Below, piece after piece: positions 48,101-63,288 of a stretch of DNA of 64,000 bases (position 1 is the first letter of the stretch; each line of letters opens with the position of its first letter). The notes beneath the pieces are model-generated. The model saw only the letters and a program-made list of their open reading frames with translations, made no database searches and had not been told where the DNA came from. The stretch lies in contig CM050676.1 of NCBI GenBank assembly GCA_027574665.1, positions 1,540,157 through 1,604,156 on the forward strand, in the 5' to 3' direction. The DNA is from Rhynochetos jubatus. Its lineage: Eukaryota > Chordata > Aves > Eurypygiformes > Rhynochetidae. Position numbers and translations under genes: made by a program.

Positions 48101-48719
48101 AACCGGGCAAGCTGTGAAAGTGAAGCTGCTCTCCAGAGACTCTAGCTCTGCATATTGCCTCCCAGCTGCTCTTAGAGAGCCCTCAGAACCCTTCGTGGAC
48201 CTGTGACTGAGTGAGACAAGCAGTTGGAGCTCAGGACAGGAGGAGGCAGTGCTGGGGTTGTGCTCCAGTGCTGTGCTCTGAGTTGAGCCGTTTCTCTTCC
48301 CCTTCCCTTTGGGGGCTCTCTGTTTTGTCCCTCCCCGTTGTCCCCATGCCTGCAGGTCCTGAAGGCTGCAATCTCTTCATCTACCATCTCCCTCAGGAGT
48401 TTGGAGACAATGAGTTGATGCAGATGTTCCTGCCCTTCGGCAATATCATCTCCTCCAAGGTGTTCATGGATCGTGCCACCAACCAGAGCAAGTGTTTCGG
48501 TGAGTGCTGCTGCCAGCGGGCCAGGGAAGCGTGGTGGATAAGGAGGCCACTCATGCCTTGGGCGTATCTGTGCCTGTGTCCTGTCCTTCAGGTTTCGTAA
48601 GCTTTGACAACCCATCCAGTGCACAGACTGCTATCCAGGCCATGAACGGCTTCCAGATTGGTATGAAACGTTTGAAGGTCCAGTTAAAACGGCCCAAGGA
48701 TGCTAACCATCCCTACTGA
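11398..48719 (+). CDS. CELF5: CELF5 RNA-binding protein (CUGBP Elav-like family member 5), 12 coding exons
   Basis: Exons: 11,398-11,680; 18,172-18,254; 32,155-32,203; 39,422-39,550; 40,107-40,186; 41,130-41,276; 45,892-46,036; 46,694-46,840; 47,059-47,121; 47,209-47,292; 48,356-48,499; 48,592-48,719. All junctions are GT-AG and phases are continuous, giving 493 aa (human 485). RRM1 has RNP2 LFVGQI at 55-60 and RNP1 KGCAFLTY at 94-101; RRM2 has LFVGML at 143-148 and KGCAFVKF at 181-188; RRM3 has LFIYHL at 410-415 and KCFGFVSF near 449-456. The divergent linker is about 210-404. CELF5 rather than CELF3, 4 or 6 is indicated by the MARLTE start, [14 protein letters not shown], the [17 protein letters not shown] linker and LHSPPLLGT. 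The MARLTE start agrees with human CELF5, so 11,398 is preferred over Met32 or Met47. The family binds UGU/GU-rich RNA to control splicing, stability and translation, mainly in brain. The N-terminal tail is unusually proline-rich. Confidence 0.97.
11956..11972. repeat. Alternating GC run (17 nt)
   Basis: Pure alternating purine-pyrimidine GC dinucleotides just inside CELF5 intron 1 within the CpG island. Such runs can adopt Z-DNA; no function can be read from sequence alone. Confidence 0.8.
14690..15005 (-). mobile_element. CR1 LINE 3'-end fragment
   Basis: Reading the plus strand, the block starts with the complement of the CR1 tail (AGAATCATGGAATGG), followed by the GGGTTGGAAGGGACCTTAAA and TCCAACCCC words and the TCTAATCTAAATCTCC block of the CR1 3' region. 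The sense CR1 3' end therefore points left (minus strand). About 310 bp, 5'-truncated and without coding capacity, in CELF5 intron 1. Confidence 0.9.
17310..17565 (-). mobile_element. Ancient CR1-clade LINE fragment
   Basis: The stretch has the layout of an old CR1/L3-type 3' region read antisense: a CTCAAGTGACGGAGCTCC-like block, then GGGGAGATCATTCCACAGTC, TAATAAATCTCTCTCTGTTAG, and a TTTCATGTGATTATTCT block. It is far more diverged than the other CR1 copies here, so family and borders are approximate. Confidence 0.5.
23245..23341 (+). repeat. Inverted-repeat left arm
   Basis: This 97-nt stretch matches the reverse complement of 24,149-24,237. By hand alignment I count about five mismatches and one 9-nt gap, and a 38-nt block without mismatch at the outer end. 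The arms are separated by about 807 bp that include a CR1 copy. Weaker similarity may extend outwards to about 23,227. Confidence 0.85.
23528..23935 (+). mobile_element. CR1 LINE 3' fragment
   Basis: About 400 bp in sense orientation, from the GGAGAAGGGAAGGCTCC block through CTGGATGAGGCTGGGAGC to a tail reading CCAAACCATTCCATGATT with repeats of the ATTCTRTG type. It sits inside the inverted repeat of CELF5 intron 2. Non-coding and 5'-truncated. Confidence 0.9.
24149..24237 (-). repeat. Inverted-repeat right arm
   Basis: Reverse-complement partner of 23,245-23,341, with a 9-nt deletion relative to it. In a CELF5 pre-mRNA the two arms could pair into a long hairpin. I found no third copy in the window. 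Confidence 0.85.
24574..24587. promoter_or_regulatory. RFX X-box motif (GTTGCCATGGGAAC)
   Basis: One mismatch from the palindromic consensus GTTRCCATGGYAAC bound by RFX factors, in CELF5 intron 2. A SOX-type ATTGTT lies about 130 bp upstream (24,441-24,446). Function is inferred from the motif only. Confidence 0.5.
28018..28330 (-). mobile_element. CR1 LINE 3'-end fragment
   Basis: Plus-strand reading begins ATAGAATCATGAAACTG and continues through GGGAAGGGACCTTAAAG, CATCCAGCCTGGCCTTGGAC and GAATTCCTTCCTGATGG, the complement of a CR1 3' region. Sense is the minus strand. It lies in CELF5 intron 2 and is 5'-truncated. Confidence 0.9.
29123..29219. promoter_or_regulatory. Candidate enhancer: SOX palindrome plus two RFX X-boxes
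   Basis: Within 97 bp of CELF5 intron 2 there is an inverted SOX-type pair CTTTTGTACAAAG (29,123-29,135) and two near-consensus 14-bp X-boxes, GTTTCCATGGCAAC (29,160-29,173) and GTTTCCATGACAAC (29,206-29,219), 46 bp apart. RFX factors bind such palindromes. SOX and RFX activity in neural cells would fit a neuronal gene, but enhancer function is inference. Confidence 0.55.
30999..31788 (-). mobile_element. Solo LTR of an avian ERV family, antisense to CELF5
   Basis: Read on the minus strand, the element starts TGTTGTGGTTTAACTC at 31,788 and ends ACTAACCCCAGTACA at 30,999, so it has TG...CA ends and is about 790 bp. The same family occurs at 55,300-56,004 in the opposite orientation, and a start fragment at 63,582. 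No internal gag/pol sequence flanks it, so it is a solo LTR. A perfect target-site duplication was not found (CATGC versus CACCC). Start and end resemble LTRs common in neoavian genomes; the exact family name needs a repeat library. Confidence 0.82.
32204..39421. other. CELF5: CELF5 intron 3 (7.2 kb)
   Basis: Unique sequence with no recognisable gene or repeat. It contains an X-box GTTTCCATGGGAAC at 35,564-35,577 and an AT-rich patch at 33,190-33,350 that may be a noncoding element. Open frames here are short and overlap on both strands. Confidence 0.45.
35564..35577. promoter_or_regulatory. RFX X-box motif (GTTTCCATGGGAAC)
   Basis: One or two mismatches from the palindromic X-box consensus, in CELF5 intron 3. 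One of several such motifs in CELF5 introns; function is inferred. Confidence 0.45.
41277..45891. other. CELF5: CELF5 intron 6 (4.6 kb) with AT-rich island and internal CpG island
   Basis: This intron changes composition sharply: a markedly AT-rich stretch at about 43,520-44,140 is followed by a CpG-dense block at about 45,100-45,850 directly before exon 7. Neither contains a recognisable gene. Long overlapping open frames in the CpG block (for example minus 44,708-45,796, 362 codons) are compositional. Confidence 0.5.
45330..45850. promoter_or_regulatory. CELF5: Intragenic CpG island upstream of CELF5 exon 7
   Basis: A CpG-rich block comparable to the promoter islands of the window ends about 40 bp before exon 7. 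It could be an alternative promoter: exon 7 has an ATG in frame at 45,895 (codon 259 of the full-length protein), so a transcript starting here could encode the linker plus RRM3. This is an inference; the island could also be only a methylated GC-rich patch. Confidence 0.4.
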
Positions 48720-51200
48720 CGGCAGTGAGCGAGCAGGAGTCACTTCTGCAGCACAGGTAAAGCTGGCACCGTCACAGCGCAGTTCCTACGCAGCGTCCGG
48801 GGGCAGGAAGGGCTGGCTGCTCCCGCGGGGGGGCCGGGAGCTGGACGCAGGCACGCAGCTGGCAGGGCAGAGACCTTGCCTGCCCGGGCCCAGCCCTCGA
48901 GCAAGGCGCCCGAGGCAGGCCTGGAGCCGATGGCCAGGTTCAGCCGAGAGGCTGGATCATCGGGCAGGTGTGTGGCAATGAGGCAGGCCCAGGGCCGACC
49001 AGAGAGTCAATCTGCCCGTAAAGGTTGGGGTCGGCTCTGGCAGGCAGGGTCAGACAGCGTGCAGTGATTGCCAGGCGGGTGTAGAGTGAGAATAGTAAAC
49101 AGGTCTGACATCAGCGTGGGAGGACGGTCCAGGGGTTGGGAACCAGACAGTAAGATCTGGATTCACGGACGGGCGGAGAGCGGCGCTTGTGCGATGTGGG
49201 TCAAACAAGGACTGAAGGTGCAGGCCTGAGCCGGGCCCCTGGGCACAGGGCGCAGCCGGGGGCTGCAAGGGGAGGCTGGTTGAGGCCCGTTAATGCACTT
49301 GGGGCCTGACAGGCAGGGGAATTCAGGTTACCAGCCTGTGATCAAGGTCTCCGTCTGCTTTCCGACTGCTCCCAAAAAGCATTCATCATCCTAACAAGGT
49401 TTTAAACCCCAACCGTTTTGTTTTCGATTACACGTGCCCTGAAATGGGCCTGCACAGAATGCTTTCCGGAGTTAGAAGGGACAATCCCCTGGTTCCCAGT
49501 GATCGCAGAAAAGCAGAGACGAGGGGAGAGCCTGGAGGGCCACGGAAGAGCTGCCTGACGTGAGAGCTGGCCGCAGAGAGCAGGCTGCTGCCTGCCAGCA
49601 CAGTGGGAGCGGGGGAGGGCTGATCTCGGGCCCTTCTGGTTGGGACCGTCTTCCTCCACATCCCAGCGACAGCAGCTTGAAGCCTGAGGTCTGCAGAGGT
49701 GTCCTCCTAACCTCCCAATTCCCTCCCTCCTCCCTTTCTATTCAGGTGAAGGGAAAAGTCCAGAGGAAGAATTTCTGCTTCAGGTTGATTTACAGAGAGG
49801 CCAGTAAATTTATCAACTCTTTTGACACCACCCCTTTCCTTCCTCTGCTCCCCACCTACCCACCCCATCCTCCTTCTGCTCTCCTCCCCAAAACGTGCGA
49901 TTAAAGAGAAGGCTCAATATCTGCCCAGCAGGAAGATTCTTGCCACAACGGACTCGCGCATTTGCTGCTAACGTGGTGCATAGCAAAGGGACCAGAAACC
50001 AGCAGCCCCTGGGGACCCGAAGCTCTTCCTCTTGGGGTATGCCTGGAGTACATGGACCAAGAAAACCCCCTGGTGTGTCTCTAGGTTACTGCAGTGATGT
50101 ATGGAAGCTCAGTACCCTCCCTCCCTCCTGCCCCGTCTCCTGGCCCTTTCATAGATAAATACAAATATATATATATATACAGTCTCTATTTTTTTTTAAA
50201 GTGGCTCACAGGACCAAACTTTTGCATTCAGAGACTGACTCCTTGCAAGAGGGACTGGAAGTTTAAGGGTTTACCTTTGCAACAGTGTCTTCTCAGCAAG
50301 CACTGCAGATAGGCCTGACCGTTTTGAGAGGATGCTCGGAGGGACAGAGGGCAGGAGGGAGCGCGTGCGTCTCTCTGCTCGGCACGAGCCAGAAGCAAGG
50401 AGAAGGAACTACATACCTCCAGGATTAGGGCACAGCCAGCTGCTCAGCTCGAGTCACGCAGCCACCGACCTTAGCACCAGCCTGCTTAAGGATCTCGAGA
50501 GCTCTCAGTCTTACCTTTCCAAGGGCTTCTGCAGACAAAGCTCCTGGAGTTTGGTGCCACAGCCTGTCCTCCATTAGGCTGAAAGCACAGGAAACCGGTC
50601 CCTTTCCCTACAGGAACTGTACCGCCTCCCCGCACGTGGCACGGATCCGTGGTTCATAGCTCGCCATGGTAACGGAGCGTGTTCTCCACCGAGGCAAGAG
50701 AAGCCGAGCGAGCGCGAGCAGCCGCAGTAGTCGGAGTGACAGAAGCCTCCCAGGGGCTGCACGCTGCCTCCCCTCGCCGCACTTAACGCCGAGCACTGGG
50801 CAGTTGTGGTTCCCAGACGAAACGGGACATCGTCTCCACGTGAATCGAGCCGGAGGACTCGCACCCTCTGCCAAGCTTTCCCAACAGACGCAAGGGTAGC
50901 GTGATGAGAGGGCTGCCGGTCTGGCTTTTTGCCCCCCACCCCCTGCGAGGGGGCAGCCTGTACGTCCTGCAGCGTAGATGGGTGCAGCTGCGTACACGTG
51001 GGCGCCGAACGGGGTTGGGAGCTGGATTGGACAGAGAGCCCTGGGGGGGTTGTCGTGCTGACGAGGCGATTCACCCGAACAGCTTGAAACAGTCTCTTTG
51101 AGTTTCTACCAAAATAAGGAAAGAGAACCAATCCCAACCCCACAAACCTTCCGAACGATTCGTTTCAATATTCCAGCGTTTGATAAGGTACCAAGAACAT

Positions 51201-51236
<36 letters not shown>

Positions 51237-51820
51237 TCCGACACGAACAGTGGAGAAGGGTGGATGCAGTCGGTGCTGAAGCGAGACGGGAACTTGAGGG
51301 CACCTCAGCCAAGTCTCACCCTCCTCCCGTTTCCCTTCGTTCAGATGTTCGTGGCACAGGTCCGTACCTTCGCGTCTCCTCAACGCCCCCCGTCCCCGCT
51401 GCTGAGAGTTTAGGGGAGAGATGGGTGAAGCTGTGCAAGTCTGTGTGTTTCTATAGTCCATGTTTACTTATTGTAAATACCATTTTTATACTTAACATCT
51501 ATTACGTACGTGATTTGTATAATGTACTTTATTTCTGCTACGAGTAATTTCATGAAGTTTAAACTTCATCTGATTTTGAACAAACCAAACCAAACCCAAC
51601 CAAACGACGAGACCGACAAACGCAAAATGGGAAAACAAGGACTTTGGGAATTGTAGGTCAAGCTGGTTTCGAGCAAGATTCACAGTTTCTTCCATCCCAG
51701 TCACTGCCGTGACTGTGCGGTGTTACCGGTGCGACACAGGCTCCGTCAGCGTCACGTTCCTCACTGGTCAAAGAAAAAAACCCTTAACTTTATTTAATAA
51801 AAGTTTTACTTGCTAAGTAC
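48720..51820 (+). other. CELF5: CELF5 3'UTR and poly(A) signal
   Basis: The sequence after the TGA at 48,717-48,719 fits a roughly 3.1-kb 3'UTR. It contains an ATTAAA at 49,900-49,905 (possible proximal site), a short TA repeat at 50,165-50,179, the (GT)16 tract at 51,203-51,235, and an AT-rich distal end with a canonical AATAAA at 51,796-51,801. An X-box-like CGCCATGGTAAC occurs at 50,662-50,673. UTR length is inferred from the signals. Confidence 0.65.
51203..51235 (+). repeat. (GT)16 microsatellite in the CELF5 3'UTR
   Basis: A 33-nt uninterrupted GT run, UG-repeat RNA in the sense transcript, about 560 nt upstream of the distal poly(A) signal. CELF-family RRMs prefer UGU/GU-rich RNA, so this is a plausible self-binding site. 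Confidence 0.95.
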
Positions 51821-52300
51821 CTGGGGTTTCACTCCCGCTCTCAGTCGCAGCTGCTTCGAGGTTACGCTCGCGCTTCCGCTCGCCGGGGCCCTGGGCCGAG
51901 GGACGTCTCCGTGCGTTCAGCAAACCGTTGGCGCAGTCGGTGAAGAAGCATCTCGCGGGGAGGGGGGGAGGGGCTGGGGGGGCAGAGCCCCAGTCCCACG
52001 GGGAGCCGCCCCCACCTTACTCCCACCGCCAGCGTCCCTGGCTCCCTGAGGGGCGTCCACACCGGGTTTCACCGGGCCCCAGGCCAGGGGGAGGCAGGGG
52101 GAGGCTGCTTTTTCTTAGCTGCTGGAACTCGCAGCCGTGACGGGGTAATTCCCTCCGCGTCCTTTCTCCCGTTCAGTGCAGGAACCAGCCCCTTTACAGC
52201 CAGGAAGAGCTGATTTAACGGGTCGCGAGCGGTCAGCGAACGTGTAGCAGCCGGCGCGCGCCGGCGGGAGGCAGGTCGCCGGCCTTCGAGGAAGCACCAA
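51821..52300. other. Convergent intergenic gap between CELF5 and HSD11B1L
   Basis: About 0.5 kb between two converging 3' ends. GC-rich, with no exon or repeat recognised. Confidence 0.5.
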
Positions 52301-52318
52301 CACGTTAAACAAACCCAG

Positions 52319-52324
52319 TTTAAT
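52319..52324 (-). terminator. HSD11B1L: ATTAAA poly(A) signal for HSD11B1L
   Basis: On the minus strand an ATTAAA lies about 340 nt after the HSD11B1L stop codon (52,663-52,665). It is the common variant signal and the best candidate in the region; no AATAAA was seen between the stop and this point. Confidence 0.5.
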
Positions 52325-52662
52325 TAAAAGAGAGGTTCAGATTCTATTTCCAGGCAGCAGGAGGGTTCATGCAATCCACAAAACGAAGCAGTGGAGCGGG
52401 ATGTCCGAGGAATGTCCAGCCATTCCACGGCGTCGTGTACGGGTTAAAGCTGGAGCCGGGAGAAGACTGGACGCAGTAAAAGCCGACTGAGGCCAGAGGA
52501 GGGGAGATGGGTGCAGGGCTGAGTGGACAGTGGAAGAGCTGCCTGGTAGAAGGGTCAGCGCTGTGGCAGGATGAGAGGGAGAGCAGCGGTGGAATGGGAT
52601 GCTCGGTGGGAGTGTGATTAGACGGGATGTAGTATGGGAAGAGGAGACAGACTGGGCAGCCT

Positions 52663-58946
<6,284 letters not shown>

Positions 58947-59430
58947 ATCCCTCCAAGCTGTGAGGAGCGAAGTCCTGAAGCTGAGCACTCCGGCCAAAAT
59001 ACCGTAACCTCCTCCCTCTGCTGCTGGAAGCCAACCTGCGGGAGGCACGTCCAGTCCTTTTCCGTCGTGCGAAAGACAGGTGCTGCCAGAACCCGGACTC
59101 CGCCTGCCGCGTCTCTCCCCGGGAGCCGAGGTCACCTTTGGCAAGAATAAGAGAGAGAGGGGACACGGACAATCAGCACTTTGAGAGGACGCTGCAAAGA
59201 CGTCGCTGTTGAAGGGAAGGGGCGCCGCAGTCCTGCGCGTGGTTTGCGTTTGCCCGGGAAAGGTTAGGGCTGGGCTGCGCCGAGCGGTGCAAGTCCCTGC
59301 GCAGAGGGGGTAGCCCCGGCAGGATGGAAAACGTGAAGGTGCAGGCTTTATGAAACCTGCTCTGGTAGCGGAGGAAGGGATGCAGGGAGGGCAGAACACA
59401 GGTCTGGAGAAAGCTCCAGGAATCATCTAT
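58947..59430 (-). other. HSD11B1L: HSD11B1L 5'UTR region
   Basis: The frame stays open upstream of the chosen ATG (58,944-58,946) to 59,426, but the residues there resemble nothing in the family, whose N-terminus begins just before the membrane anchor. A good minus-strand acceptor with a pyrimidine tract (CTTATTCTTGCCAAAG, exon edge near 59,137) suggests that a separate untranslated exon lies further upstream, possibly close to the MICOS13 promoter. Confidence 0.45.
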
Positions 59431-60905
59431 CTCCCCGCCTCGCTCCGCTACGGCTTCGCCTTTCATTTGGCCCGGGACAGCGGGTCTGGCATTCAGACGG
59501 GCTTAAATGAACCGGACCGCGGGAAGCCTTTCCAAATGCCTGCCCCCGCTGGAATGCTCCACAGAAACGTGTGGAGTCAGCACCAATTCCTCCTTTAAAC
59601 CATGCTGGAGAGTCCAGTTTTACAGTAAAAGCCGCCTGCGTTTGGTATTGCTGCATTCCGTTCCGGGATCTCACAGATGCATTTGATGTAAAAATGCATA
59701 AAATCTGAAAAGCAAAGTTATTTCAATGATTGTCTCTTTTCCAAAAGAACATGTTACCTGCAGCTGTCAACAAAAATCTAAACCAGAGATGAAATCGCAC
59801 CGATAAATTACATTTTCATGTGCTTTTCCATGCTCTGGGGAATTACACCTTGTACAAAAAGGTGTACAAGGCAGGGAAAAAGGTGAGGGATTTGTTTCTG
59901 TGCCTCTCCTTTGGAACGTGTCCCGCGAAAGGGAAATCCAGACCAACTGAAACGTGCTGATACTAACGGCATTCACTTGCCAAGGCGAGCGTCATTAGCC
60001 AGGACTACTCCTCTCTATTTTCTGAGGTTTTCTGTCTCCACAAAATCTTTAGTGGCCAGAAGCACTTAGATACAGTGAATATAGAAGGAATTAGAAAGGA
60101 AATTTTGCAGTAGTTCCAGGAGGTGTCTTTTGCAAAATTAACTTTGTCACCTTCCACAGTTCTGCAAACGAGTTTAAAACTCGCGTTTCCCAGGGGGGCG
60201 GCACAGGAGGGCACGGCTAGTCGGGAAATAATGAAATCAACAGTCTTACCCAGGGCACAGGGCTGATGGTGCACAGAGTCCCCGCAGAACTGGGGCTGGA
60301 GGAGAAAAAAGGGAAAAATGGGAAGGTCCTGTGATGATACAGGAGTCGAGAGGTAAATTTGGAGCTCAAGGGTTTGAAGTTGAAAGCATAATGTGGTTTG
60401 ACAAGGCAGCGCGCTGTTTTCTATTTCTAGCCGTTGCATCTATTTCTGGTGCCCTGTTACGAACGGGGGATCCAGGTCAGCTGGAAACAGCCGTTCAGGC
60501 CAGCTAGTATTTGCTTAAAGGTGAGTAAAGCAAGAAATACCTTCTGGTTTGGCCCTGTCTGGATTTTCTTAGGATTAAGGGAGAAGCAGGTGATGGCACT
60601 GGGAATTGTGTTGGTTTCCAGACAAAGCAAGAGCTGGCCTCGTTCTGCCCAAACTTTATGTAAGCACGTGCAAGGCTGAAAGGTTGGGGGCCCCATTAAC
60701 AACAACAAAGAGAAATACCGCGGAGGCTACGCCAGATTCCAAGGAAAAGATCCTTCCGGCAATTCCTGGAGCTCCGAACGGCCAGGCCGTCCCCGGCCGG
60801 CACGGCAGAGCCTCGTGCCCGGGTATCACGGGGTGGCGGCGGCTGGACCGCGGGGTGAGCGTGCAGCAGAGCTGTGAGGCCGCGGAGCCGGGGGCGCGGA
60901 GCGAT
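59431..60905. other. Region between HSD11B1L 5' end and minisatellite
   Basis: Moderately AT-rich unique sequence with no recognisable exon or transposon. It would be the first intron of HSD11B1L if that gene starts at the shared CpG island. Confidence 0.4.
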
Positions 60906-61664
60906 GGGGCTGGGGCTGGTGCTGTCAGCCGGGGCTGGTGCTGTCAGCCAGTGCTGGTGCTGGTGTCAGCTGGTGCTGATGTTGGTGCTGATGTTGGTGC
61001 TGTCAGCTGGCACTGGTGCTGTCAGCTGGCACTGGTGCTGGTGTCAGTTGGTGCTGATGCTGGTGCTGTCAGCTGGCGCAGGTGCTAGTGCTGTCAGACA
61101 GTGCTGATGCTGGTGCTGGTGCTGGTGCTGTCAGCCGGTGCTGATGCTGGCGCTGTCAGACAGTGCTGATGCTGGCGCTGATGCTGGTGCTGGTGCTGTC
61201 AGCCGGTGCTGGTGCTGGTCCTGGTGCTGGCGCTGATGCTGTCAGCCGGTGCTGGTGCTGTCAGATGGCGCTGGTGCTGGTGCTAGTGCTGGTGCTGATG
61301 CTGGCGCTGTCAGCCGGTGCTGATGCTGGTCCTGGTGCTGTCAGCCAGCGCTGGTGCTGGCGCTGGCGCTGTCAGCCGGTGCTGATGCTGGTCCAGGTGC
61401 TGGCGCTGTCAGCCGGTGCTGATGCTGGTCCTGGTGCTGGTGCTGTCAGCCAGCACTGGTGCTGGCGCTGACGCTGTCAGCCGGTGCTGATGCTGGTCCA
61501 GGTGCTGGCGCTGTCAGCCGGTGCTGATGCTGTCAGCCGGCACTGATGCTGGCGCTGACGCTGTCAGCCGGTGCTGGTGCTGGTCCTGGTGCTGGTGCTG
61601 TCAGCCGGCGCTGGTGCTGTCAGCCGGCGTTGTTGCTGGTGCTGATCCTGGTGCTGTCCGCCGG
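60906..61664 (+). repeat. 760-bp GGTGCT/GTCAGC minisatellite
   Basis: A tandem array built from 6-bp words (GGTGCT, GATGCT, GGCGCT, GGTCCT) punctuated by GTCAGCCGGTGCT modules, so higher-order units are multiples of 3 and 6. All plus-strand frames therefore stay open for long stretches (for example 61,163-61,471), but this is a repeat artefact with no start context or homology. The array ends about 310 bp before the MICOS13 start codon. Confidence 0.93.
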
Positions 61665-62460
61665 CCCGTCACGGCGTGTCAAGACCCGGCACGAGGAGCT
61701 GGCGACATCGACATCGCCGCGAAGGGCGCGGGGAGGTGCCCGGAGGACGCGAGCGCAGCTCCCGCCGCGGAGGGCTCGGCACGGAGAGGCGCCGGGGCTG
61801 CCCCCCGCCACCGGCCCGACTCACCGCACGCGGCGGCGGATTTGGCGGGGGCGGGCGGAGCCGGCGCGTGACGTCCCCGGCGGGGCTGCCATGGCAACCG
61901 CGCCGGGCGGGTGGGCGGGGACAGCCGGCGCCGCGGCGCCCCACGTGACCGGTTCCCGACGGCCCGTGCCGCAGTCATGGCCGCCAGGCTCGTCCCCGCC
62001 GTCAAGTGAGTCCCCGCGCCCGCGGCCCCCTGCCCGGAGAGCCCGGCCCGCGCCCCCTCTGCCGCCGCGGCTCACCGCGCCCCGGCGCGGAGGGTCTCCG
62101 GGCCCCCTCCCGGGCCCCTTCCCGGGCCACCTGCCGCGCCCGGCCTTGCAGCGCGGCGCCCTTGACCGCGCGTGCCCCCGTGCCCGGCCTGGCCCGGCCC
62201 CCACCCGGCAGCGGCCCCCGGTGGCCCCACACGCCTGGCCCGAGCCTGGCCCTTTCCCGGGCCCCGCAGAGCCGGGCAGCGACGCCCGGGAGCGCTGAAG
62301 GGACGCTTCCAGACCTGGCCGTGCCGCCGGCGCGGAGGGAGAAGGTGTGGCAGGGCGGGCAGTCAGCGGTGCAGAGACCCCCTTCCCCAAAACAGCGGTG
62401 GATACGTGGATTTAAAACCCGGTTCTCGCCTCCCAGGGGCGGTTCTGCTGCCGCCTGACG
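61665..62460. promoter_or_regulatory. MICOS13 CpG-island promoter, probably bidirectional with HSD11B1L
   Basis: Within 110 bp upstream of the MICOS13 ATG there is a CRE-like TGACGTC (61,869-61,875), an RFX X-box-like GCTGCCATGGCAAC (61,885-61,898) and a USF/CLEAR-type CACGTGAC (61,942-61,949). Dense CpG, no TATA. Human HSD11B1L and MICOS13 are also head to head, so shared use is likely but is inferred. Confidence 0.6.
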
Positions 62461-63288
62461 GGCTGGGCTGGGGTTTTCTCCGTTTTTCTTAAAGGGGAAA
62501 CACCTCTCTGCCCTGCGAGTTTGACAAGGTCTGGCCAGAGAAGGTCAGTAAAGCTCCAGCCTCTTCCTGCGTTCGTTCCGCAGGTTGGCACCACAGCTGC
62601 AAATGTAGTGTTTGCACAGCGTGCGAACTGGGAAACTTCGAAACCCTGAGCGAGGCAGGACCGGGCACGGCCAGCTGTTAACTGGACCCTAACGAGCTTA
62701 AGATACCGGTGTCTGTCAATTAATCAGATTACTTGTTAACAAGGCAGGAGGAACCACATCGCTGACGTGGGTGTCTTCCTCTCTGCAAAGTCCCCTCGTT
62801 CCTTTTCTCAAAGGTACAGGCCAGCGATTCTCAGACTTTAAAGGGCGGCAGATGCTCTGAGGCGCTCGGCCCAGTTTTCTTGGAAAGTCTCTGATAGGTG
62901 TGACCGCTCGTGGTGTCAAGGGGCTGAGGGGAACAGCGGGCCTGGATGGAGAAGGGAGGTAGCTAGGTATCTTTCTGCTGCGTTCTGTCTGTAGTTAGAC
63001 GTTTCGGTACAGCATTTGTGGCTCCCGGACGGCTTGACTGATACCCTCCCTCCGGGGGCCACAACCTGCCGAGAGAGGCGCACTGACAGGCGTAACGTGA
63101 ACTGAACTGCTGCTGCTTCTGATTCTTTCAGGTTTGTCATCAAAGGAAGCCTGGCTGGGGCTGCCGTGTACCTGGCGTACGATCAGGGGCTGCTGGGCAG
63201 CGGCACGCAGGGTGCTGAAGCCCTCAGAAAAGCTCAAGCAGCTCTGCCTCCAGCTATCCAAGAGCTGACAAGTTACGTAGGCTGGGAG
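61977..63288 (+). CDS. MICOS13: MICOS13 (QIL1), first two coding exons, gene continues off the right edge
   Basis: Exon 1 is 61,977-62,005 and exon 2 is 63,132-63,288, with GT-AG junctions, encoding the first 62 residues; exon 2 ends in phase 0 with GT at 63,289. The peptide MAARLVPAVKFVIKGSLAG, then AVYLAYDQGLLG and a LPPAIQELTSYV stretch, matches the N-terminus of MICOS13, whose single membrane segment has a glycine-rich face. The protein is a subunit of the MICOS complex in the inner mitochondrial membrane and helps assemble MIC10 at crista junctions. No exon for the remaining half (the human protein is 118 aa) was found before 64,000, so the gene is cut by the window edge. Confidence 0.9.

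Noticed and set aside
58947..59426. N-terminal extension of HSD11B1L in the same open frame
   Set aside because: The family starts just before the membrane anchor and the upstream residues are low-complexity; a probable splice acceptor near 59,137 also breaks the frame.
61163..61871. Open frames through the minisatellite (Gly/Ala/Cys/Trp repeats)
   Set aside because: Repeat units are multiples of three, so frames stay open by construction; there is no homology or splice context.
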